This document shows, piece by piece, positions 1 through 6,911 of a stretch of 18,455 bases of DNA (the first letter of the stretch is position 1; every line of letters starts with the position of its first letter). The notes under the pieces were generated by a model. That model searched no databases. It was not told where the DNA came from and was given only the letters and a program-made list of their open reading frames with translations. The stretch spans positions 1 through 18,455 of the forward strand of contig DASTCC010000271.1 of the NCBI GenBank assembly GCA_035711465.1, written 5' to 3'. This DNA is from DASTCC01 sp035711465. Its GTDB lineage: Bacteria > Acidobacteriota > Vicinamibacteria > Vicinamibacterales > SCN-69-37. The translations under genes were made by a program, and so were the position numbers.

Positions 1-246
1 AACGTCGGACTGGGTCATGTCGAGGACGCGCAGGAAGTCGTCCGGCGCAACGGTCAGGACCATACCTTGTGGAGCAACCTGCGCGACGCCCTGCCCCTGC
101 TCGCAGTACCGGAGTACTACACGACCCTGAAATACGGGAAGGCTCGCGGCAAGGAGCCCGTGCGCTACGTGGACAGCATCCGCAACTACTATTCACTGCT
201 GTCTCAGCTCGAGCCGCCGGCCACGCGGCACGCGGGCGGCAGCTAG
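1..246 (+). CDS. Lytic murein transglycosylase, MltF-like, C-terminal end (5' partial)
   Basis: Frame 1 is open from the window edge to a TAG at 244-246 and gives the last 81 residues. The segment NVGLGHVEDAQEVV, then W-x-N-L-R-D-A-L-P-L-L, then KYGKARGKEPVRYVDSIRNYY matches the C-terminal end of the SLT domain of MltF-type transglycosylases, where the pattern of a GxGHxxDA helix followed by RG-x-x-x-x-x-YV-x-x-IR-x-Y is characteristic. These periplasmic enzymes cleave the MurNAc-GlcNAc bond in peptidoglycan, forming 1,6-anhydromuramyl ends. The catalytic glutamate and any amino-terminal solute-binding domain lie outside the window. The gene converges on the HAMP protein with 14 bp between the two stop codons. 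Confidence 0.8.
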   Translation, partial: NVGLGHVEDAQEVVRRNGQDHTLWSNLRDALPLLAVPEYYTTLKYGKARGKEPVRYVDSIRNYYSLLSQLEPPATRHAGGS

Positions 247-260
247 GCCCGGCGCGAAGT

Positions 261-713
261 TCAGCCGCGGTCTTTCCGCTTCTCGAGCGTCGCGAGCATG
301 GCGTTGAAGCTTCCGGTCAGCTCCTGGAACTGATCGTCACGCCGGAAGCTCACGGGCGTCGGATCGGCGCCGTCGGCGATCTCCTGCATGCGGTTGCTCA
401 GCTTGTGCAGCGGGCCGGCGATGCGGTGGCTGTACAGAATGCCGAGCCCCATCATCAGGGCGAACGCCACCGCGGACACCCCGAAATAGACCAGCGAGAG
501 CGACGACCTCTGCTCCTCCAGGAAGTCGAAGTACGGGTTGTCTGGCGCCAGGCCCACCGCGAGCGCTTCCTGTTTCATGTTTCGGAAGAACAGGACGTTG
601 CTCACGTACAGGATCGAGATCGCCAGCAGCGAGACGACCGCCATGAAGCCGATGAACCGCCACTGGAAGCGCGGGTTGATGAGGTAGGTCTTCCGGCGAT
701 TGGGCTGCGGCAC
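261..713 (-). CDS. Two-TM HAMP-domain membrane protein without an output domain
   Basis: The 150-residue product has a short basic cytoplasmic start (RRKTYLINPRFQWRF), a first membrane segment at about residues 19-41, a short extracytoplasmic stretch, a second membrane segment at about 73-93, and then a HAMP linker from about 94 to 145 (IAGPLHKLSNRMQEIADG, followed by DDQFQELTGSFNAM). HAMP domains pass conformational signals in chemoreceptors and histidine kinases, but here the protein ends directly after HAMP, so there is no kinase, methyl-accepting or cyclase domain. The start is GTG at 713; a GGGAG lies 10 nt upstream. It sits 27 bp downstream of the GH127 gene on the same strand and could be co-transcribed with it. 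Partner and role are unknown. Confidence 0.8.
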   Translation of the reverse strand: MPQPNRRKTYLINPRFQWRFIGFMAVVSLLAISILYVSNVLFFRNMKQEALAVGLAPDNPYFDFLEEQRSSLSLVYFGVSAVAFALMMGLGILYSHRIAGPLHKLSNRMQEIADGADPTPVSFRRDDQFQELTGSFNAMLATLEKRKDRG

Positions 714-740
714 GGGGAACCGACTCCCGAGGTCGTTCCG

Positions 741-3700
741 CTACTTGAACGTCACGTGCAGATACACGGAATGCCGCCCGTAGGTCTGGTAGAACGGCCT
801 GAACGACGCGTCGCCGATCTGGAACTGCAGCGTCGCCGGATCGCCGGTGATGGACTTGCTGATGTCGTTGACGTCGAGCACGACCTGGCGATAGTCGGTG
901 CGCGCCGCGGACTCCTCCGCGGCGAGCAGGATCGGGCCGTAGAACAGGCTGGCCACGTTCGGTTGATCCATCAGGTGATCGAGGTGGAACGTGAACGGCA
1001 TCTTCACCTCGATGGTGTCGTTGTCGCGCCAGGTACGCGAGAGCTCGAGGTAGGTGCCCGGCGTCGCCTTCACGGCTTCATCGCGGCCGTTGATCTTCAC
1101 GACCATCCCGCGCGTCGCCCAGTCGGGCACGCGGAGGTTGACGTCGAATCGGCCAGATCCCTTGATGACGAGCCTGGTGGTATCGGCGTAGGGGAAATCC
1201 GTCACCTGCTGCACGGTTACCTTCCGCTCCGTCCACGTCAGCGTGGACGGCACGAACAGGTTGACGTAGAGCGCCTGGTGATTGGCGCTGTGAAAGTAGA
1301 TCGTGTCCTGGAGCTTGGTGTTGCTCTCGAGCGCGGTGCCATTGCAGCACGTGAAGCCGTTCATGCCGGCGTTGCCGAACTGCTTGCGCGCCCCGGGGTT
1401 GAGCGGAACGTGATACGTGTTGCCCGCATCCTGCTCGGCGACCGAGGCGAGAATGTGGTTGTAGAGCGCGCGCTCGTAGTGGTCCATGTACTTCGCGGTC
1501 TGCTCGTACATGAACAACTGGCGATCGAGCTTCAGCAGGTTGTAGGTCGCGCAGGTCTCGTTCTGCCCGCCGGTCGCCAGGCCGTTCTCCCAGAGGCTCG
1601 ACGGCTGGCTCGGGAAACACTCGGCGTTGTTCGGGTTCCTCGCGCCGGCGACGCCGCCGATGCTGTACATGTAGCCGTCGTTGACGATCTGCCAGAAGTT
1701 CGTCGCGATCTGGTAGTACGGCAGTTCCCTGGTGTTGCGGAACGTCTCCAGCGCGCCGGTGATCTGCGGGATGTGCTGATTGGCGTGCCGGCCGCGCACG
1801 GTGTCGACGCCCTTCGCCAGGCCGTGCTCGTGCGCGGCGTTGCCGTAGAAGAAGTTCGTGTTGTCGAACAGCTTCGCGGTGTCGAGGAACTTCCGTTCGC
1901 CGGTCAGCCGGAACAGCCGCGCCATCGCTTCGTTCATGCCGCCGTACTCGCCGGCGATGTAGCGGCTCCACATCCGCACGCGCGTCTCGGCCGGCACCGC
2001 CGCGAGCCGCGCGTGAACCCATGCGCCCATCCCGCGCGCGATCTCGAGCGCCTTCTTGTTGCCGGCGACCTCGTAGGTGTCGAGCAGGCCGGCCAGGATC
2101 TTGTGCAGCGTGTAGTACGGCGCCCAGATCTGGCTGTCCTGCGTGCCGTAGGTGGCGCCGCGCTCGAGCATGATGAACTGATCGGGCGGATAGGCGCTGA
2201 TGAACCCCACGCCCCAGTTCCAGTAATCGGTGCGAATCGCGCCGGCTCTGAGATTCGAGTCGTAGCTCTGACGGCCTGGCCCGATCGGCACCGCGACCGG
2301 ATCGGCATTCGAAGCGCCGCCCGGCTGCGCGGGCTTGCCCGACTTCTGCGACAGATCGTAGAGCGCGTCGACCAGATAGTTCATCTTCTTGAGGAACGTC
2401 GCCTGGACCGCCGGATCGTACCCGGTGCTCGCGTAGGCCTGCGCGATCGCCGTCAGGTAGTGCCCCGTGGCGTGCCCACGCAGCCTCGTCGTCTGGCTGT
2501 CCCATCCGCCGAGCGGCTTCACGCCTTCCGGCTGCGGCTGTCCGAACGCTTCCCTGAAGTTGTAGAGGAAGCTGTCCGGGTTCGAGGCGGCGAGACCGCT
2601 CAGGAACTTGTCGCGATTCCGGATGAACGGCGTGTCGCGGCCCTGCGCGTCTTGATCGAGCGAGACCTGCGTCAGCGGAAACGCCTCGACGAGACGTTCC
2701 GGCGGCGTCGTCGTCCGCACCGGCGCTTTGACGACGACGGTGGCTTTCGGTTCGATGACGGTGCCGGGCACCCGGCCGGTCACGTCATACGTGCCGGGCT
2801 TCAGCACCGAGGAGTTGTCCGTCGGCGCCGGCCAGATCACGCGAACCTCGCCCGTGGCGCCGCCCGCGAAGGTGGCCGCCGCGAACGCCGGCAGTCTCGG
2901 CATCATGCCGACGGTCGTTTCCACCGTGACGTCGGCGACCTTGACCAGTCGCGGCGCGAACGGTGAGTCGCGGGGAATGTTGGCGGTCGAGATCTCCGGC
3001 GCGGCGCCGCGTCCGCCGCGTCCACGCCCGGCCGCGGCCTGCGGCGACGCGAGCGCGTTGCGGCGAATGGCCGCGACCGGCTCGTCGCCGAGCGCGACGC
3101 GATACAGCCGCACGTCGCGCAGCCGGGCGTGCAGCGTCGGCGCGCTGTCATCCTGCGCGCGTCCCAGGAACAAGCGGTTGGTCGCCGATGCCTGCGGCAC
3201 GATCTGCGCCGGCGTCGCGTCGACGTTCGTCGCCTGTCCGGCGCGCGCGCCGTCCACGTACGCCGTCAACACTTTCGCGGCCGGATCGAGGACCACGGCA
3301 AACTGCGTCCACTGATTCTCGACGACGGATTTCGCCGGCGTCTCGCCGCGCACCTGGCCGCCGATCAGGACCGACGCGCGGAAGCCTTGCGCGTCCACCA
3401 CCGCCGACAGCCGCGTCGACGCGCCGCTGCCGAAATCGAAGACCGGTCCGGTCGCGCGGGTCGGCAGATAGAGCCATCCGACCACCGCGATCGCGTCCTC
3501 GCCGGCGAGCGCCGACGCCGGCAGCTGGACGTGACTGCCGTCGCCGGTCAGCAGCAGCACGCGCCGCGACCCGTCGTCCACGAATGCGGCGCCCGTGCCG
3601 ACGAGCCGCGCGTGCAGCTGATTCCGCGACGCGTCCTCGACGTTGCCGTTGAACACGTAGCGCGCGATCAGGCTGGTCTCGCCGATGCCGTCGAGGATCT

Positions 3701-3818
3701 GGTCGCCGCCCTGCGCGGACTGCCCGCCGGGCGCGCCCCCTTGCATGTGCTCGCCCACCACGACCGTCGCGGCGAGGGTCAGGAATGCCAGGAGCAGCAA
3801 CGGGAGTGTTCGGCGCAT
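741..3818 (-). CDS. Secreted GH127/GH146-like beta-L-arabinofuranosidase with LamG and Ig-like domains
   Basis: The 1025-residue product has a Sec signal peptide (RRTLPLLLLAFLTLAATVVV). Next come a LamG/concanavalin-type beta-sandwich (about 48-255), a Gly/Arg-rich linker (about 262-272), a bacterial Ig-like (Big_4) domain (about 288-366), and an alpha-barrel catalytic domain of the DUF1680/GH127 type (about 378-850) with a beta-sandwich tail. The family's zinc-thiolate site is intact: NETC gives Glu754 and Cys756, and TCCNG gives Cys824 and Cys825, matching the Glu, Cys and Cys-Cys pair of HypBA1, in which one Cys is the nucleophile. Glu733 in NAECFPSQP is a candidate acid/base. GH127/GH146 enzymes remove beta-L-arabinofuranose from plant glycans; the exact substrate cannot be read here. 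ATG 3818 starts the signal peptide and has a strong promoter immediately upstream. Confidence 0.88.
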   Translation of the reverse strand: MRRTLPLLLLAFLTLAATVVVGEHMQGGAPGGQSAQGGDQILDGIGETSLIARYVFNGNVEDASRNQLHARLVGTGAAFVDDGSRRVLLLTGDGSHVQLPASALAGEDAIAVVGWLYLPTRATGPVFDFGSGASTRLSAVVDAQGFRASVLIGGQVRGETPAKSVVENQWTQFAVVLDPAAKVLTAYVDGARAGQATNVDATPAQIVPQASATNRLFLGRAQDDSAPTLHARLRDVRLYRVALGDEPVAAIRRNALASPQAAAGRGRGGRGAAPEISTANIPRDSPFAPRLVKVADVTVETTVGMMPRLPAFAAATFAGGATGEVRVIWPAPTDNSSVLKPGTYDVTGRVPGTVIEPKATVVVKAPVRTTTPPERLVEAFPLTQVSLDQDAQGRDTPFIRNRDKFLSGLAASNPDSFLYNFREAFGQPQPEGVKPLGGWDSQTTRLRGHATGHYLTAIAQAYASTGYDPAVQATFLKKMNYLVDALYDLSQKSGKPAQPGGASNADPVAVPIGPGRQSYDSNLRAGAIRTDYWNWGVGFISAYPPDQFIMLERGATYGTQDSQIWAPYYTLHKILAGLLDTYEVAGNKKALEIARGMGAWVHARLAAVPAETRVRMWSRYIAGEYGGMNEAMARLFRLTGERKFLDTAKLFDNTNFFYGNAAHEHGLAKGVDTVRGRHANQHIPQITGALETFRNTRELPYYQIATNFWQIVNDGYMYSIGGVAGARNPNNAECFPSQPSSLWENGLATGGQNETCATYNLLKLDRQLFMYEQTAKYMDHYERALYNHILASVAEQDAGNTYHVPLNPGARKQFGNAGMNGFTCCNGTALESNTKLQDTIYFHSANHQALYVNLFVPSTLTWTERKVTVQQVTDFPYADTTRLVIKGSGRFDVNLRVPDWATRGMVVKINGRDEAVKATPGTYLELSRTWRDNDTIEVKMPFTFHLDHLMDQPNVASLFYGPILLAAEESAARTDYRQVVLDVNDISKSITGDPATLQFQIGDASFRPFYQTYGRHSVYLHVTFK

Positions 3819-3826
3819 GGGACCGA

Positions 3827-3855
3827 TTATTGACCAGCCGCCGGGCGGGTGTCAT
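3827..3855 (-). promoter_or_regulatory. Sigma70-type promoter for the GH127 gene
   Basis: On the minus strand an ATGACA -35 box (3855-3850, 5/6 to consensus) is followed by exactly 17 bp and an AATAAT -10 box (3832-3827, 5/6). The predicted start of transcription is near 3820, about two bases before the ATG at 3818, and no Shine-Dalgarno sequence is visible. The transcript would be leaderless or nearly so. The promoter overlaps the intergenic gap and the 3' edge region of the SRPBCC gene, so the hydrolase is probably transcribed on its own. Confidence 0.5.
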
Positions 3856-3864
3856 CGCATGGCG

Positions 3865-4683
3865 TCAGCACGGCGTCGGCGCCGACGGCATCGGAAAGCG
3901 CTGGTGAATCCACGCATCCCAGCGCTCCTTCTCGCGTGCGACCGTCGCTTCCGCCCGATCGCCGTAGAGGTAGAAGCTCAGCGTGATCATCGTGCCGCCG
4001 TGGTTGACCGCGCCCACGGCGACGGCGCCAGGCCCCGGCTCGTCGAGCCGCAGCAGGATGTTGAACGGCCGATCGGCGACGTGCTCGACGACGCCGGCAA
4101 GCGCCGGGACGTCCGCCGGCGCCGTCCAGCGCTGCCCCGCGCGCACGCCCCTCAACCCGAGCGATCCGGTCAGCGCGTCCCAGGCTTCGTCGACGGTGCC
4201 CTGGGCTTGAGCGATCCACTGCATCGGCGTGGAGCGCTGGCCGCGGAAATGCGTGAGGTAGAGCCGCAGGATGCGGAAGAAGGCGGGCCAGCCGGATTCG
4301 GTTCCGGTCAGCTGACTGTCCCAGTCATCCGTGCTGGCGAAGAGGCTGTGGACGATGCGGACGATGCATGTGCCGCCCGAGCGCGCTTCGACCGTCCACT
4401 CGTCGGCGATCGCCGGCGAGCCGGGAAGCCACCCAGGGGCCTCCGCGGCGAACGTGCGCGGCGGATCCCAGGCCGTGACGGTCGAGCGCGAGTCCATGCC
4501 CGGCCCGAAGTTCAGCGTCACCGCGACTGGCTTGCCGTCGCGTTCCTCGAACGCCGCCGGCACGAACCATGAGGAGATACCCGGTCCGGTGGCGATCGCC
4601 TGCCAGACTTCCTCGGGCGTGCCCGGCACTTCGACTTCGACCTGGATGGAACGTCGTCCCGAGGGTTCGATCTTCACGCTCAT
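3865..4683 (-). CDS. SRPBCC/AHSA1-like protein, tandem
   Basis: The 272-residue product begins with a typical AHSA1/SRPBCC module (about 10-148): IQVEVEVPGTPEEVWQAIATG opens the fold, with SSWFVP and TVTAWDPPRTFAAEAPGW further on. Most single-domain members are about 150 residues. The remaining 120 residues (WDALTGSLGLRG to ITLSFYLYGDRAE to ERWDAWIHQRFP) look like a second, divergent SRPBCC half. These helix-grip folds bind hydrophobic ligands; the ligand is unknown. ATG 4683 overlaps the TGA of the upstream ArsR-type gene by 4 bp (ATGA), so the two are translationally coupled. ArsR plus AHSA1/SRPBCC is a widespread pairing, and the regulator probably controls its own operon. Confidence 0.82.
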   Translation of the reverse strand: MSVKIEPSGRRSIQVEVEVPGTPEEVWQAIATGPGISSWFVPAAFEERDGKPVAVTLNFGPGMDSRSTVTAWDPPRTFAAEAPGWLPGSPAIADEWTVEARSGGTCIVRIVHSLFASTDDWDSQLTGTESGWPAFFRILRLYLTHFRGQRSTPMQWIAQAQGTVDEAWDALTGSLGLRGVRAGQRWTAPADVPALAGVVEHVADRPFNILLRLDEPGPGAVAVGAVNHGGTMITLSFYLYGDRAEATVAREKERWDAWIHQRFPMPSAPTPC

Positions 4684-5282
4684 GATGGCTCCTTGCGATC
4701 GGACGGCTGCGGCAGCGCATGCGCGACGATCACCAGTCGATGCGCACGGCCGCCAGGGGCTGATTCATCGTGGTACTTCGACGCGAGCTTCGCGATGGCC
4801 TCGGTGAGCTCGCGGCTGAACGCGGCCCGATCCGCCGCCGATCGAAAGCGGATCTCGGTATCCACGGCCAGCGTCGCCAGGCGCTTGCCGGCGTCCCGCG
4901 CACGCCTGACGAGGTCGCTCACCTCGCGAACGACGCGTGCGCCCAGGGCGATGAGATAGCTCGCCGACAGCCGGTCGACGTCACGATTCGGATCCGCGGC
5001 GATCGGACCCAGTGCGCTGGGCGAGACGACGTACGACGCGGCGGTCGCGACGAGGAGGCGTTCCGTCAATCCGCCCCACTTGCGTTCTTCGGCGAGGCGC
5101 ACGAGCCCGTGCGCCTCGAGCGTGTGGAGGTGGTAGTTGACCTTCTGCCGCGCCAGGCCAACGCGCGCGGCGAGCGTCGCCGCCGACGCCGGCGCGGCGA
5201 GCTCGGCGAGGAGCCGGCTGCGCACGGGCTCGAGCGCGACGACCGCAGCCGCGGGATCCTCGATGACCTGGATGTCGTGCAC
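4680..5282 (-). CDS. ArsR-type winged-helix transcriptional regulator
   Basis: The 200-residue product carries an ArsR-like winged helix near its N-terminus: DPAAAVVALEPVRSRLLAELA, then the helix-turn-helix ASAATLAARVGLARQKVNYHLHTLEAHGLV, and a wing ending in WGGLTERLL. The C-terminal 110 residues are mostly helical and probably form the dimer interface or ligand pocket. No cysteine metal site is seen, so it is not a metal sensor of the ArsR/SmtB kind. The only start near the domain edge is GTG 5282, because an in-frame TAG lies at 5294-5292. That GTG coincides with the predicted first transcribed base of the upstream promoter. It likely represses its own operon with the SRPBCC gene through the palindrome at 5298-5317. 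Confidence 0.87.
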   Translation of the reverse strand: MHDIQVIEDPAAAVVALEPVRSRLLAELAAPASAATLAARVGLARQKVNYHLHTLEAHGLVRLAEERKWGGLTERLLVATAASYVVSPSALGPIAADPNRDVDRLSASYLIALGARVVREVSDLVRRARDAGKRLATLAVDTEIRFRSAADRAAFSRELTEAIAKLASKYHDESAPGGRAHRLVIVAHALPQPSDRKEPS

Positions 5283-5288
5283 GAGCGG

Positions 5289-5317
5289 ATGCTAGCTTTG
5301 ACAATTTTTTTTGTCAA
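5289..5317 (-). promoter_or_regulatory. ArsR-gene promoter overlapping a 7-bp-arm palindrome
   Basis: TTGACAA (5298-5304) and TTGTCAA (5311-5317) form a perfect inverted repeat around six T residues. Read on the minus strand, the right arm supplies a consensus TTGACA -35 box (5317-5312), followed by 17 bp and a TAGCAT -10 box (5294-5289). Transcription would start at about 5282, which is the GTG start codon itself. A dimeric regulator bound to the palindrome would cover the -35 box, so this is a plausible autoregulatory operator of the ArsR protein. A role as operator is inferred. Confidence 0.5.
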
Positions 5318-5329
5318 CACGCCGGCTGG

Positions 5330-5356
5330 TGACCATATCAGATAAAATTATGGTCA
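5330..5356 (+). promoter_or_regulatory. Inverted repeat flanking a -10-like box at the antitoxin start
   Basis: TGACCATA (5330-5337) and TATGGTCA (5349-5356) are a perfect 8-bp inverted repeat with an 11-bp spacer. The spacer contains TAAAAT (5343-5348, 5/6 to a -10 box), and the right arm runs over the ATG at 5350 to the A of the ATG at 5356. Phd/YefM-type antitoxins commonly repress their own operon by binding such palindromes, so this is the likely operator of the toxin-antitoxin pair. No convincing -35 box is seen at the matching distance. Confidence 0.5.
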
Positions 5357-5598
5357 TGAAAAGGGTCTCTATGAAGGACCTCAAGGCGCATTTGTCTTCG
5401 GTCGTGGCCGATGCCGAGGCCGGTCGCACGGTCATCATCACGCGGCACAACACCCCGGTCGCGCAGGTCGGACCGGCAACCGACTCGCACGTCCACCGCG
5501 GCCGGCGTTCCGGCGCCGGCCGCATCGCCGCGGCGATCCGAAAGCGCACGAAGGGCCGATACCTGGCGGTGCTGCTCGAGGACCGGGGCGACCGATGA
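5356..5598 (+). CDS. Phd/YefM-family antitoxin
   Basis: The 80-residue product starts MKRVSMKDLKAHLSSVVADA and continues EAGRTVIITRHNTPVAQV, the classic Phd/YefM DNA-binding fold (beta strand, helix, then the R-x-x-x-P-V-A hairpin). The C-terminal tail (RKRTKGRYLAVLLEDRGDR) is the usual toxin-binding segment. ATG 5356 is chosen because it preserves the first strand and lies 8 bp after a TAAAAT box; ATG 5350 (two residues longer) and ATG 5371, which has AAAAGG 6 nt upstream but loses the first strand, are alternatives. The last four bases overlap the toxin start (ATGA). It should neutralise the PIN toxin and repress the operon through the repeat at its start. Confidence 0.87.
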   Translation: MKRVSMKDLKAHLSSVVADAEAGRTVIITRHNTPVAQVGPATDSHVHRGRRSGAGRIAAAIRKRTKGRYLAVLLEDRGDR

Positions 5599-6047
5599 GT
5601 GCCAGCTCCCACGCGTCGGCGCCGCGCCGGTACTATCTCGACACGTCCGCGTACCTCTGCATGCTGCTGGGCGAAGACGGCGGCGATCGCTTGACGGCCG
5701 AGACCGCCGGAGCGGAATTGTCCTCGAGCGTCCTGTTGATCCTGGAAGCGAGGCGCACGCTGATCCGCCTCGCGCGCGAGGGCCATCTGTCTCCCGCGGA
5801 GTTCAAGACATGTCTGCGGCGCGTCGACGAAGATCAGGAGATGTTGGTGCTGCGCGATCTGACGATCGACCTCTGCGCCTCGAATGTGCTGCCGGCCGTC
5901 ATGACGCCGAGATCGCTCGACCTCGCCCATCTGCGCACGGCGTTGTGGTTCCACGCCGGCGCGCCGTTGACGGGCTTCATCACTCTCGACCGGGCCCAGG
6001 CGGATGCGGCGCGCGAGCTCGGTCTGCCGATTCAGGCGCCGGGGTGA
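5595..6047 (+). CDS. PIN-domain ribonuclease toxin, VapC-like
   Basis: The 150-residue product is a PIN domain: YYLDTSAYL gives the first acidic residue Asp16, ILEARRTL gives Glu51, TPRSLDLAHLRTA gives Asp109, and GFITLDRAQADAA gives Asp132. All four metal-binding acidic residues are therefore present and the toxin looks intact. PIN toxins of this type are magnesium-dependent RNases that cut tRNA or rRNA when released from the antitoxin; the target here is unknown. It overlaps the antitoxin by 4 bp, which supports translational coupling and a working type II module. The pair may be called VapBC-like, although the antitoxin is of the Phd/YefM fold. Confidence 0.88.
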   Translation: MSASSHASAPRRYYLDTSAYLCMLLGEDGGDRLTAETAGAELSSSVLLILEARRTLIRLAREGHLSPAEFKTCLRRVDEDQEMLVLRDLTIDLCASNVLPAVMTPRSLDLAHLRTALWFHAGAPLTGFITLDRAQADAARELGLPIQAPG

Positions 6048-6088
6048 GCGCGTCGCCCCCAGCCCCCGCGCAGGGCCAGCACATCGGC

Positions 6089-6094
6089 TACGAT
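6089..6094 (+). promoter_or_regulatory. Putative -10 box (TACGAT) upstream of the FKBP gene
   Basis: TACGAT keeps the T, A, A and T that matter most in a -10 hexamer and ends 7 bp before the ATG at 6101, so transcription would begin at or next to the start codon. No Shine-Dalgarno sequence precedes that ATG and no good -35 box is visible. The surrounding 14-mer (CATCGGCTACGATG, 6082-6095) recurs exactly at 18059-18072, upstream of the sensor-kinase gene. Confidence 0.3.
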
Positions 6095-6100
6095 GCCCGC

Positions 6101-6886
6101 ATGACCCGACGCCTGTTCGTCGCCCTCCTGGCTCTTGGAATTGCCGCGCCCGCTCTTGCTCAAGAGCGGCCGAAGCTCGGCGAGACGATCACCACCGAGT
6201 CCGGCCTGGTCTACAAGTTCACCAAGCTCGGCAGCGGACCCCAGCCGCAGACCGGCGATCTGATGATCATTCACGGCATCGGCACCCTGGCCGACGGCAA
6301 GGAGTTCTGGAACACGCGGACCGACGGGTCGCCCTACGAGTACACGCTCGGCGTGGACAGCGTGATTCGCGGCTTCTCCGAAGGTAAGCGTCAGGTACGC
6401 GAAGGCGATCGCATCATCATCACGATGAAGCCCGAGCTCGCCTACGGCGCGCGCGAACGGACCGGCATCCCGGCGAACTCGACGCTGACGTTCGACTACG
6501 AGATTCTCTCGGTCAAGCCGCTGTCTTTCCTGAAGCTCATGCGCGAGGCGATTGCGGCCGGCACGGTAGATGAGGCGATCGCGAAGGCGAAGGCGACACC
6601 GAATCTGAAGGACCACTACGTCAGCGCGTCCTCGATCCAGGCAGCGGCAAACGCGGCGAATCGGAAAGAGGCGGGCTCGAATGAAAAAGTGCTCGCGCTC
6701 GGACTGACGTTCCTGCCAGACGCCTACCAACTGCATCAGACGCTCGGCCGTCTTCAGGCCACGCGCGGCGACAAAGCCGCGGCGATCGGGAGCTACGAGA
6801 GGGCGCTGAAGCTCAATCCGAGGAAGACGCCCGCCGAGATCCGCGACTACGACACCGCGACGACGGCGCTCGCGGCGCTCCGGTGA
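6101..6886 (+). CDS. Secreted FKBP-type peptidyl-prolyl isomerase with C-terminal TPR-like region
   Basis: The 261-residue product has a signal peptide ending in the classical PALAQ (cleavage after Ala20). An FKBP domain follows at about 30-138, with VIRGFSEG, the ITMKPELAYGARERTGIPANSTLTF block and FDYEILSV, as in catalytically active FKBPs that isomerise Xaa-Pro bonds. Residues 140-261 are helical, and YQLHQTLGRLQATRGDKAAAIGSYERALKLNP matches a TPR unit. FKBP plus a TPR tail suggests a periplasmic folding factor that binds client proteins. The ATG at 6101 starts the signal peptide; the longer open frame upstream overlaps the toxin gene in another frame and is not used. It converges on the lipoprotein gene across a perfect palindrome. 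Confidence 0.88.
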   Translation: MTRRLFVALLALGIAAPALAQERPKLGETITTESGLVYKFTKLGSGPQPQTGDLMIIHGIGTLADGKEFWNTRTDGSPYEYTLGVDSVIRGFSEGKRQVREGDRIIITMKPELAYGARERTGIPANSTLTFDYEILSVKPLSFLKLMREAIAAGTVDEAIAKAKATPNLKDHYVSASSIQAAANAANRKEAGSNEKVLALGLTFLPDAYQLHQTLGRLQATRGDKAAAIGSYERALKLNPRKTPAEIRDYDTATTALAALR

Positions 6887-6895
6887 CCGCGGCGC

Positions 6896-6911
6896 GGGTC
6901 CGTACGGACCC
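6896..6911. terminator. Perfect 16-bp palindrome between convergent genes
   Basis: GGGTCCGTACGGACCC is a perfect palindrome lying between the FKBP stop (6886) and the stop of the minus-strand lipoprotein gene (6912). It can fold as a 6-bp GC-rich stem with a GTAC loop on either strand. No U-tract follows on either side, so it is a candidate bidirectional hairpin terminator or mRNA 3'-end stabiliser rather than a textbook intrinsic terminator. Confidence 0.45.

Noticed and set aside
69..2966. A 965-codon open frame on the plus strand antisense to the GH127 gene
   Set aside because: It is low-complexity Arg/Val/His-rich sequence with no domain. The opposite strand encodes a protein with clear catalytic motifs, so this is a high-GC shadow frame.
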